Shown here in pieces: positions 17,267 through 24,279 of a DNA stretch of 64,000 nt. Origin of the DNA: an uncultured Acidimicrobiales bacterium (lineage in GTDB: Bacteria; Actinomycetota; Acidimicrobiia; Acidimicrobiales; Aldehydirespiratoraceae); contig CATOTC010000003.1 in the NCBI GenBank assembly GCA_951812975.1, forward strand, positions 124,001 to 188,000. The letters are read 5' to 3'. The notes under the pieces were generated by a model. The model did no database searches and was not told the origin of the DNA. It was given only the letters and a program-made list of their open reading frames with translations. Within the stretch, counting starts at the first letter, position 1. Every line of letters starts with the position of its first letter. Both the position numbers and the translations under genes were made by a program.

Positions 17267-17986
17267 CTACACGACTAACAGTTCCTCTCTGGACAGAAAC
17301 AGCGTGTCGATCAGGCGGTATTCGGCGTTGATGTCCTCGGGGGCTATGTCGAAGCGATAGTTGTAGTCGGAATTGACCGTGTCGTATCGAACATCGCGAG
17401 CGAGCGTGTCGATGTACGCCAGCGACTCGAGGGGTGTTTGACCCCACAGTTCGCGACATATCGGCGAGGTGACGTTGAAAAGGTATCGCTCGCCAGGGAG
17501 AGCTTCGCGACCGTATTGGATGATGAGCTTGCCGTCGATTTCTTTGGGCAGGATGATCCGCTCGCTCCTGCCCGCCTCGTCGAAGATGACTGTCGCGGTG
17601 GTGGTTCCGGTACTGATGACAGCGCGAACTTCGTTGAGCAGTTCAGGGGGCGCGGGCACCGCCACGAATTCGATCTCAATTCCGAGTTCTTCTTTGAGTT
17701 CTTCTTCGGCTGCTCGGGGGTCTTTCACCAGATCGATGATCTCCAGGTGAATCTCGTTCGCCAGACGGATGATCTTGAAGGGGTGGGCGCTCACCGGCTG
17801 AGGGCGAAGGTCTGCGATCACAAAGGCGGCCAGTGCCAACACAACGATCGCGGCCAACCCGGTCGCAGAGACAGCGAACCAACGTTGGGCGACGGGCCTC
17901 GTATTACGGGCTTCGATGCGACGATAGGCCGCTGCTCTCAACTCTTCGCCGAGTTGTTGTTCGAAATCGGAGAGGTCTTGCGTCAT
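17267..17986 (-). CDS. membrane-anchored regulator, probable anti-sigma factor
   Basis: A 239-residue protein beginning MTQDLSDFEQQLGEELRAAA: a cytoplasmic helix of about 35 residues, one membrane segment (~36-60, FAVSATGLAAIVVLALAAFV) and an extracytoplasmic domain. I recognise no family in the outer domain. The ATG overlaps the stop of the ECF sigma gene (ATGA), so the two are translationally coupled, the normal layout for a sigma/anti-sigma pair. The frame ends at TAG (17269-17267). It then continues in the same frame for 21 codons (to TGA 17203-17201), encoding AAHLDTLGANRPNCGWFNPQN, which is conserved in the remnant at 10706-10879. The original protein was therefore probably longer at its C-terminus. 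Confidence 0.75.
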   Translation of the reverse strand: MTQDLSDFEQQLGEELRAAAYRRIEARNTRPVAQRWFAVSATGLAAIVVLALAAFVIADLRPQPVSAHPFKIIRLANEIHLEIIDLVKDPRAAEEELKEELGIEIEFVAVPAPPELLNEVRAVISTGTTTATVIFDEAGRSERIILPKEIDGKLIIQYGREALPGERYLFNVTSPICRELWGQTPLESLAYIDTLARDVRYDTVNSDYNYRFDIAPEDINAEYRLIDTLFLSREELLVV

Positions 17987-18591
17987 GGCGTGTCCTCCTC
18001 GTGCGGCAGCGGGTCGAATTCCTCTCTCAGGCGGCGAAGTCCTCTGAAGACCAGGCTTCGGGCCGTCACAGGTTTGCAACCCAACCGTTCGGCGATATCG
18101 CCGTAACCGAGTTGTTCGATGATTCGCAACCGCACAGCTTCTCTGTTCCTGGCCGGGATCCGGGACAAAGCCTCGGTCAGCCGGTCGGCGTCGAGTCCCG
18201 CATCGGCAGCCTCGATTTCCTCCCAACCTGTGTCCGCGGTCGGAGGCGTCCGCACTTCGAGTCTCCGCCGCGCGTTCGAAGCGACTCTATTGCTGCGCCA
18301 CAGCCTCTTGAGCTGGTTGTTGGCGATCCCGTACAGCCACTGACGCGGCAAACCCTTTGCCGGGTCGTATCGCTCGACACTCAACAGTGCAGCAGCGAAC
18401 GTCTCGGCCGCAAGGTCTGAAGCGAATTCGTGGTCTCGTGTACGAGACCAGAAATAGGCGATCATCGGCCGGACGTTGCGCGAATAGAACTCGCCGAACG
18501 CTTCCGGATCGCGGCGGGCATCAACCAAGAGCTCTGAATCGCTACGAGGATCATCGCGCCACCCCGTCGAACGCGACCTTGGCTTCGCCAT
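17983..18591 (-). CDS. ECF-family RNA polymerase sigma factor
   Basis: A 202-residue sigma-70 family protein with only regions 2 and 4. Region 2 spans ~30-95 (EFYSRNVRPMIAYFWSRTRD, then ASDLAAETFAAAL, RYDPAKG and QWLYGIANNQLKRLWR). Region 4 spans ~140-195 (LSRIPARNREAVRLRIIEQL, then YGDIAERLGCKPVTARSLVF). This is the ECF layout; such factors respond to envelope or extracellular signals. I chose ATG 18591 (MAKPRSRSTGW); the frame stays open further upstream but without domain character. It is coupled by a 4-nt overlap to the membrane regulator. I do not see the island's GCAAC-N15-CAAGTA motif upstream, so autoregulation is not evident. It is the best candidate to recognise that motif. Confidence 0.92.
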   Translation of the reverse strand: MAKPRSRSTGWRDDPRSDSELLVDARRDPEAFGEFYSRNVRPMIAYFWSRTRDHEFASDLAAETFAAALLSVERYDPAKGLPRQWLYGIANNQLKRLWRSNRVASNARRRLEVRTPPTADTGWEEIEAADAGLDADRLTEALSRIPARNREAVRLRIIEQLGYGDIAERLGCKPVTARSLVFRGLRRLREEFDPLPHEEDTP

Positions 18592-18758
18592 TGTCGGCGA
18601 GACTAACCGCAGTCGACACATTTCGTAGCGACCACGTCTCACGGTCGCGTTCGCGCAAATTCGCTTTGCTCGGCGAACCAATGGTGGTCGAGTTCGCATA
18701 ACAGGGTGTATCAAGGGCCCTGGATCGCGCCAACGATGCGTTGTGCAGACCCGCGAAG

Positions 18759-19277
18759 CTAGCCGTACCGGACGCATGATGCCCGGTTGTTCATCTGCCC
18801 GAGCGAGGGCACCGCTCCTTGGATCCGGTGAGGCGACCCGGCGCAACTGGAGGAGTTGTAGAAAGTCGTGGGCGAGCTTCCGCAGTGGTGGCGCGACGAC
18901 TCGATGTTGTTGTTCCAAGCGCCGGTCGGGTACCAGACACCGCCACCGCAGGTGGTCCCCACTATTCGCACGGATGACCCGCCATATGAGGTGGACGTGT
19001 AGTGCGTGCCGATCGTGTTGTTGCCCGACGCGAGCGCACCTTGCCCGCTAACCGCGGAGGACGTCGACGCGGCATGAATCACGGCTTCGGTCTGGGATCC
19101 GAAGCAGACCTCAGGCCCGGTGAGCAATACTCCGTCTTCAACCCCGGTGACTTCAATCACACAGTGTTCTTCAGTTGCCCCGGGCCGCGTCGACGCGCCG
19201 GCCTGGGCTACGAAGACAATCCCACTAGCGATGACCACTGCAATCGCAGCGATCCCGTAAATCCTGGTGCTGCTCAC
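18759..19277 (-). CDS. small secreted cysteine-containing protein (I36/crystallin-like repeat)
   Basis: A 172-residue exported protein with a GTG start at 19277 after a GAGAGGGG ribosome site. The signal peptide (MSSTRIYGIAAIAVVIASGI...) ends near AQAGA. The mature part has CVIEVTGVEDG and then a C-terminal domain HYTSTSYGGSSVRIVGTTCG, WYPTGAWNNNIESSRHHCG and LGQMNNRASCVRYG. The 'Y.G.s..v.g..C......WNN.IsS..' and 'lG.lNNr.SsvrY' pattern matches small secreted proteins of actinobacteria related to peptidase inhibitor I36 or beta/gamma-crystallin folds. The actual activity is unknown. Its promoter is the ECF-type motif at 19331-19358, divergent from that of the next gene. Confidence 0.75.
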   Translation of the reverse strand: MSSTRIYGIAAIAVVIASGIVFVAQAGASTRPGATEEHCVIEVTGVEDGVLLTGPEVCFGSQTEAVIHAASTSSAVSGQGALASGNNTIGTHYTSTSYGGSSVRIVGTTCGGGVWYPTGAWNNNIESSRHHCGSSPTTFYNSSSCAGSPHRIQGAVPSLGQMNNRASCVRYG

Positions 19278-19330
19278 GGCAAGCCCCTCTCAACTCACAG
19301 CACCGAGGACAGCCCCCGGCGCTCACCATG

Positions 19331-19358
19331 TACTTGCCCTCTCAACACGAACCGTTGC
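19331..19358 (-). promoter_or_regulatory. ECF-type promoter motif for the crystallin-like gene
   Basis: Minus strand: GCAAC (19358-19354), 15-nt spacer, GGCAAGTA (19338-19331), 53 nt upstream of the GTG at 19277. It is back to back with the plus-strand copy at 19461-19488. The 308-nt interval 19278-19585 holds these two promoters and no gene that I can support. Confidence 0.7.
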
Positions 19359-19460
19359 ACGCGAATCCCGAAAACATCAAAACAGCCTTTCATTGGACAC
19401 CCGCGCGGCGCGCCGCGACCACCAGCGAATGATCTATCCGAAGAAATTTCCAGAATCTGT

Positions 19461-19488
19461 GCAACGCGAACGCCCCAGCCGACAAGTA
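19461..19488 (+). promoter_or_regulatory. ECF-type promoter motif for the small secreted protein / ABC unit
   Basis: Plus strand: GCAAC (19461-19465), 15-nt spacer, GACAAGTA (19481-19488), 97 nt upstream of the start at 19586. It is preceded by AAATTTCCAGAAT, similar to the GGAATTTCCAAGAAAT stretch before the protease promoter. Confidence 0.7.
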
Positions 19489-19585
19489 CGTAGGTGGAGT
19501 CACACGACCGACGATTTCAACAATCCATCTGACGTATGTGATCTATCCACTCAATTGATGAGGAAACTCGAAAATGGAGGTAATG

Positions 19586-19936
19586 ATGAAATTGATTACA
19601 CGAAGTCTCTTCGTAATTCTCGTGTCGTTCATTGTGTTGTCGATCTCAGGGATCGCCGTCGCTGTCTACAGTTGGAATGGTGATGACTATTCCTGGGACT
19701 ACTCCTCGGTAGGTATTCAGACGTGTGACAAGGAAAGCGACAGCACCAAGGTCAAGTCGAAGGCCGATGATGACCACTGGGGATCTGGATACGATGCTGC
19801 GAAAGACGTAGATGGCAACAACGGCATCTGTGCAACTGCGAACATGGGTTGGGATATCCATCGCCACAAGACATGCGAGTACCGGTCGTTTTGGCCTGAT
19901 GACTGCGGCAATTGGCAGGAGGTGGGGGCACCTTGA
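19586..19936 (+). CDS. small secreted four-cysteine protein of unknown family
   Basis: A 116-residue protein with a clear signal peptide (MKLITRSLFVILVSFIVL, cleavage near GIAVA) and an acidic, aromatic-rich mature part of about 90 residues. That part has four cysteines (IQTCDKES, GICATAN, KTCEYR, DDCGNW), enough for two disulphides. I do not recognise a family. The ATG at 19586 is chosen because GGAGG (19576-19580) lies 5 nt upstream; ATGs at 19574 and 19583 are less well placed. It is the first gene of a unit whose next two genes are an ATPase and FtsX-like permease, mirroring the minus-strand unit led by the I36-like gene. It is a candidate cargo or ligand of the ABC module. Confidence 0.75.
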   Translation: MKLITRSLFVILVSFIVLSISGIAVAVYSWNGDDYSWDYSSVGIQTCDKESDSTKVKSKADDDHWGSGYDAAKDVDGNNGICATANMGWDIHRHKTCEYRSFWPDDCGNWQEVGAP

Positions 19937-20625
19937 CGTGTAGGACCATCTCGACGGGTCCGAAGCTCGCGGTCACCTGTCGGGCTTTGTGTCGTGTTTT
20001 TGGTGAGCGTTTCGTGCTTCGTGACTTGGACCTCGACGTGGGCGAAGGGCGCCATGTGGCAGTGATGGGTCCGAGCGGCTCGGGAAAGACGACTCTGCTT
20101 CATATCTTGGCTGGAATCGTCGAGCCTTCTTCGGGCGAGGTCGTGGTGGCAGGGCTCGACGTTGGCGGTGCCTCGGCACGAGAGCGGGCGAAGCATCGTC
20201 AGCACAAGGTGGCGATGGTGTTTCAGTTCGGTGAGCTCTTGCCCGAGCTAACGGTTGGTGAGAACGTCACTCTGCCGTTGCGAATCAGGGGCGATGTTCC
20301 CCGTGCCGGAGACGTCGAGCGGGTCTTGGACGCTGTTGGGTTGACGGATAGCGGTGCTTGGCCTGCCCAGTTGTCTGGGGGTGAGACTCAGCGAGTGGCG
20401 GTGGCGCGGGCGCTGGTGACGGCGCCCGATGTCATTTTTTGCGACGAGCCTTCGGGCTCGCTTGATCGGGCCAACTCCGACCAGGTGGTCAGTCTGATAT
20501 GCGATGCAGCGAGACAAACGGGGGCGACGGTGGTCATGTCCACCCACGACCGGTCCGTGGCGGAGCAACTGGACGAGATCCTCGTGATCGAAGACGGGCA
20601 GTTGACACCCCTTGAAGTCCGATGA
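19933..20625 (+). CDS. ABC transporter ATP-binding protein (MacB/LolD type)
   Basis: An ATPase of about 230 residues with Walker A GPSGSGKTT, Q-loop VFQFGELLPELTVGENV, signature LSGGETQRVAVARAL, Walker B IFCDEPSGSLD and switch MSTHDR. The likely start is TTG 19933, which overlaps the stop of the secreted-protein gene (TTGA) and follows GGAGG at 19918-19922; an earlier in-frame TTG at 19912 is an alternative. The stop overlaps the permease start by 4 nt. It resembles the minus-strand ATPase at 13239-13979, including FQFGELLPELT, so the two modules are paralogous but diverged. Confidence 0.92.
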   Translation: MTCRTISTGPKLAVTCRALCRVFGERFVLRDLDLDVGEGRHVAVMGPSGSGKTTLLHILAGIVEPSSGEVVVAGLDVGGASARERAKHRQHKVAMVFQFGELLPELTVGENVTLPLRIRGDVPRAGDVERVLDAVGLTDSGAWPAQLSGGETQRVAVARALVTAPDVIFCDEPSGSLDRANSDQVVSLICDAARQTGATVVMSTHDRSVAEQLDEILVIEDGQLTPLEVR

Positions 20626-22682
20626 TTCGCTTGATTGCCTTGGCGGTCACCTGGCGCGGCGATCGCTCTGCGCAATTGCGCAGTGTCGTGTTGGCGCTTT
20701 CGGTAGCGGCAGTCACGGTGATGGCTTGCGCCGCTGTCAGCGCCGCGCTGATGGCGGCGCGGGTCAACGAGCGCTCTGAGCTTCGCTCGTTTCAACCCGC
20801 CGCGCCCAATCAAAGCGCAGACATCATGCAAGATGCGAAGTACGACTCGTTCAACGGTGAACAGATCTTCGTCTACTTATGGCGCATCGAGACAAAGGGG
20901 GTCGTGATTCCCGGCGTCGCGCCAGACGCCGAAACCGGCGACTGGTTCGTGTCGCCCGAACTAGCCCGACGCATCAAACACGAACCGCTGTTGGAGGACC
21001 GATTCCCCAATGCTCGTACGATAGGAAACGAAGGTGTCGGATCGGCCGACGAACTGGTCGCATACCGCTTCGTGGGCCCGGAGGTCGAACTCCGCGGGCG
21101 GCTTGTCGATGTTCCAGGCACGGATTGGATTGGCTGGAATGCCGGTATTGACGGCAGTATCGTGGCGTTTGCCGGGGCAGGGCTTGTCGTTGTCTTGGGT
21201 ATCGGTTTCTTGCGGGCGGCGCTTGGTCCTATCGGTGTCGGCCTTGCACGTCGCCTCAGCCTGTTGGCTGCCCTCGGAGCGACGAGACCGTCGCTGTGGA
21301 TGCTCAGCACGGCGAGTAGCGCAATCGTTAGTGCTCCCGCAGCAGCGGTGTCCGCCGTGGCTTGGTACCTGATCGCGCCGAGCCTTGAGTCTGTCCCGCT
21401 GGTCGGCCAAAAAGTGCTCAAGGGCGATCTGCAGATCCCGCTGTTGCTTGCAATTGTTGTTGCTTTCGGTGTCGTTGCGCTGACCGCGGCGGTGGCGTTG
21501 ACGAGGCCGTACCAACACATCGGCTCGCGGCCTTCGTCTCGAGTGCCGTCCCCTCCCGCGCTGTGGCGTGTGATCCCGCTGCTGGCATCGCTGGCCGTAA
21601 TCGTCTACTCGACTGCTCAATCTGGTTCGGGCGCCGTTCGATCACTGCTGGCCGGTCTGATAGCGGCGTGTCTCAGCGTCACCTTCGCGTTGCCAGTGCT
21701 CATCTACTTGCTCGGCAATGCGCTGGCAAGAAAGAAATCGACCCTGAGTCTGCTGGTAGGACGAACCCTGAGCAGCAACGCGGCAAGCTCCTCACGCCCT
21801 TTGCTGGCACTGGCTGCGGTCGCGGTCTTGGTTCCCGCAGGTGCTTCGTTCATCGCGACGGCTCGCGCTAGCGATCCGAGCCCGCCACCGTCGTCGGTCC
21901 AGACGATAACGGTCAACGGTCGACTCGACCACGCGACCCTCAGCCAATTGGAACAAGATGCCGGAGGCGTATTCGTTGACGTCTATGCGACCGAATCACA
22001 AGATCGCCGCATACCGGCGACGTTCACATGGGTGGCTGACTGCGAATCGCTTGCGCCCTATATGGTTCTGGATCGCTGCGGTCCCAACGGGATCATCGTT
22101 GAAGCCGCCGCGGCACCCGCGTTCGCGTGGCTTGGCGCAAGCAGCACGCGAGCACCCTCAAATGCGACCCTGGACGGTCGTCTTTTTGTCACCCTCGACG
22201 GTGACCGCGCCGAAGCAGTCCTTCGCTCATACGCAGTCAACAACTATCTCAACCGCATCATCGTGGCCACCCGCAACGAGCAACGCCACGAGTCACGTGT
22301 TGTCCCCTGGTTGATCAGCGGCATGCAGATAGCGGCCGCCGGCGCGTTCGCGGCACTGCTCCTGTCGGTGATCACCCACGCCTCGCAATCCGCAGCAACC
22401 CGACTTCGCCTAGTCGGCATCGGCGCCGAATTGCCGATGATACGCCAGCTTGCCGCAACCGAATCGTTCACCACGGTCGCGGTCGTCGGGTTGTTCGGCA
22501 CGGCTGCGGGCACTGTCGGCGCAGTCGCCTACGCCCTCGTCAATGGATCTGTTTCGCCGAACTATTGGCCCTCTTTGACCATCGCCGCAGCAACACTCAC
22601 CGCCGCCGCACTGTCAGGATCGGCCTCGGCGATCTACGTCTCTCGCGTTTCGGCACAGTCAGTGCTCAACACCCCAGATTGA
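20622..22682 (+). CDS. ABC transporter permease, FtsX/MacB-like
   Basis: A 686-residue membrane protein with an N-terminal membrane segment (VVLALSVAAVTVMACAAVSA, ~22-45), a first outer domain, a core of about six segments between residues ~185 and 390 (e.g. FAGAGLVVVLGIGFLRAALG), a second outer domain, and a C-terminal group of segments from ~560 (ISGMQIAAAGAFAALLLSVI). This is the MacB/FtsX-type layout duplicated as in long actinobacterial permeases. It is coupled to the ATPase by ATGA overlap. An inverted repeat at 22697-22719 follows. It probably works with the ATPase on extracytoplasmic peptides or lipoproteins; the neighbouring secreted protein is a plausible partner. Confidence 0.82.
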   Translation: MIRLIALAVTWRGDRSAQLRSVVLALSVAAVTVMACAAVSAALMAARVNERSELRSFQPAAPNQSADIMQDAKYDSFNGEQIFVYLWRIETKGVVIPGVAPDAETGDWFVSPELARRIKHEPLLEDRFPNARTIGNEGVGSADELVAYRFVGPEVELRGRLVDVPGTDWIGWNAGIDGSIVAFAGAGLVVVLGIGFLRAALGPIGVGLARRLSLLAALGATRPSLWMLSTASSAIVSAPAAAVSAVAWYLIAPSLESVPLVGQKVLKGDLQIPLLLAIVVAFGVVALTAAVALTRPYQHIGSRPSSRVPSPPALWRVIPLLASLAVIVYSTAQSGSGAVRSLLAGLIAACLSVTFALPVLIYLLGNALARKKSTLSLLVGRTLSSNAASSSRPLLALAAVAVLVPAGASFIATARASDPSPPPSSVQTITVNGRLDHATLSQLEQDAGGVFVDVYATESQDRRIPATFTWVADCESLAPYMVLDRCGPNGIIVEAAAAPAFAWLGASSTRAPSNATLDGRLFVTLDGDRAEAVLRSYAVNNYLNRIIVATRNEQRHESRVVPWLISGMQIAAAGAFAALLLSVITHASQSAATRLRLVGIGAELPMIRQLAATESFTTVAVVGLFGTAAGTVGAVAYALVNGSVSPNYWPSLTIAAATLTAAALSGSASAIYVSRVSAQSVLNTPD

Positions 22683-22696
22683 CGAAACGAGACCGC

Positions 22697-22719
22697 CCCG
22701 CACCCTAGGCAACTGCGGG
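22697..22719 (+). terminator. possible terminator hairpin after the permease
   Basis: Inverted repeat CCCGCA (22697-22702) / TGCGGG (22714-22719) with an 11-nt loop, 15 nt after the permease stop. There is no T-tract, so this is weak. Nothing else is evident between here and the promoter at 22921. Confidence 0.3.
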
Positions 22720-22920
22720 CGACGGCCGCACCGGCTTATCAGCAGCCAGTCTCAACGCCTATCATCGGAAACACCGCCGCTTGCTCCGCGTCGTGGAACA
22801 CTCCGTGACGGTCATGCTGATACTGCAGCTATTTGCTCCTCTGCTGCCTGGCGGGTGCGGCGCAACGTCCGGGGTCTGTTTGTGTCCCGCAGGAATTTCC
22901 AAGAAATCTTGAAAAGTTGT

Positions 22921-22948
22921 GCAACAAAAGCATCAAAGCCGACAAGTA
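22921..22948 (+). promoter_or_regulatory. ECF-type promoter motif for the protease operon
   Basis: Plus strand: GCAAC (22921-22925), 15-nt spacer, GACAAGTA (22941-22948), 32 nt upstream of the protease ATG at 22981. The A/T-rich GGAATTTCCAAGAAAT lies just upstream. Confidence 0.7.
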
Positions 22949-22980
22949 GTTGCTGAACCCGCACAACTTCGGAGGTTGTC

Positions 22981-24279
22981 ATGAAACGGATACTGTTAGC
23001 TGTACTTGCATTGGCGATCATTTGCGCGGCGTCGGCCGCCGCCGCAAGCTCCCCGAATACCAACACCGGTCAATCCGAACCAGTCGCTGCAAGCCTCGGA
23101 CTCGAGGCTGAACGATACGCACTCGAGTACGGAGTCACTGGTGATGAGGCTCAAAGAAGGCTTGACCGCGCCAACGCCCTAAAGGGGATCGTTCAGCAGA
23201 TCGTCGCAACCGAAAATGGAAGGGTCGCTGGCTGGGGACTCGTGCACGAACCGCAGTTCGGCGGCTGGGTCTACCTTGTCGGCAACGCTAGGCCGACGCG
23301 CGCTACACGCGACCTGCTAGCCCAGTACAGCGACCTCGTCGTCGACACCGGAGCGACATATACGTTGGCTGAGCTTAAGGCAGCAGTGTCGAACCGATCG
23401 AACTTCGAGGCCATTCCCGATTCGATGCGCGATCGTATCGCCTATCGAGACATTGATCTCCGGTCCAACAGCCTTGTCGTGGCGATCGACCGCGACAAGC
23501 CCCCGACACTGACCGATCAAACTGTTTCAGTCTCTCAACGTCCAATTGAGTCCCTGGATCTTCCGCGGGCAGCCGAAGCTCTCAAAGAGCTCCTGGAGCA
23601 AGACACGAGGTTGCCGTTTTCTGTAACGTTGGGCTCTGCCAGCAAACCGAACTCAATCCACGGCGGTGAACTCGTCGTCACCAATAACGGTGGCTCATGC
23701 ACGAGCGCGTTTGCAGTCTTAGACGGCACCACCCGAGGCATGCTTTCCGCCGGACACTGCAATGTCATAACATCGCATTGGCGATCACGCACCTCGGTGC
23801 AACAGGGAAATAACTACGCCGCGACCCATCAAGACACAGTTTGGGGCGATGATGGCGATTCATCGTGGTACACCACATCAGAATGGGAGTCGGACAACTT
23901 CTATATCTCGACAACCCAGACCCGCGATGTGACTGGTTATGAATCGAGAGCCAACATGCAAGGCGACTTCGTATGTCACTTTGGTGTCGCATCCGGTTTC
24001 TCCTGCGGCGTCGTGGTGTCGACGAATTTTGACCCGAGCTACGATGTATGCGGCTGGTGGCTTGGCTGCGACAACAGGTGGGTCAAAGTCGAGGGTTCGA
24101 CGCTCAAGTCCTGCGGCGGAGACAGCGGCGGCCCATGGTTCAAAGGCCGAACCGCCTACGGCGTCCACAGCGGCTCCGACCAAAGTGGCGATTGCACCGT
24201 GGAGGGAACCGACTTCGCCATTTTCACCGCGATGGACGATGTCCTGCGCGACCTGGACTTGGAGTTGGCCACGACATGA
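22981..24279 (+). CDS. secreted chymotrypsin-like serine protease with pro-region
   Basis: A 432-residue exported endopeptidase. A signal peptide (MKRILLAVLALAIICAASAAAA) is followed by a pro-region (~38-215) including RVAGWGLVHEPQFGGWVYLV and RPIESLDLPRAAEALKELLE. The catalytic domain (~220-432) has the histidine motif SAGHC (H259) and the serine motif CGGDSGGPW (S382). The acid is probably D293 in GDSSWY, or D305. Cysteines around the triad suggest disulphides. The motifs fit clan PA, family S1, of the streptogrisin/alpha-lytic kind, in which the pro-region aids folding and inhibits the enzyme. ATG 22981 follows GGAGG. The stop overlaps the next gene (ATGA), a lipoprotein that repeats this pro-region. 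Confidence 0.88.
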   Translation: MKRILLAVLALAIICAASAAAASSPNTNTGQSEPVAASLGLEAERYALEYGVTGDEAQRRLDRANALKGIVQQIVATENGRVAGWGLVHEPQFGGWVYLVGNARPTRATRDLLAQYSDLVVDTGATYTLAELKAAVSNRSNFEAIPDSMRDRIAYRDIDLRSNSLVVAIDRDKPPTLTDQTVSVSQRPIESLDLPRAAEALKELLEQDTRLPFSVTLGSASKPNSIHGGELVVTNNGGSCTSAFAVLDGTTRGMLSAGHCNVITSHWRSRTSVQQGNNYAATHQDTVWGDDGDSSWYTTSEWESDNFYISTTQTRDVTGYESRANMQGDFVCHFGVASGFSCGVVVSTNFDPSYDVCGWWLGCDNRWVKVEGSTLKSCGGDSGGPWFKGRTAYGVHSGSDQSGDCTVEGTDFAIFTAMDDVLRDLDLELATT

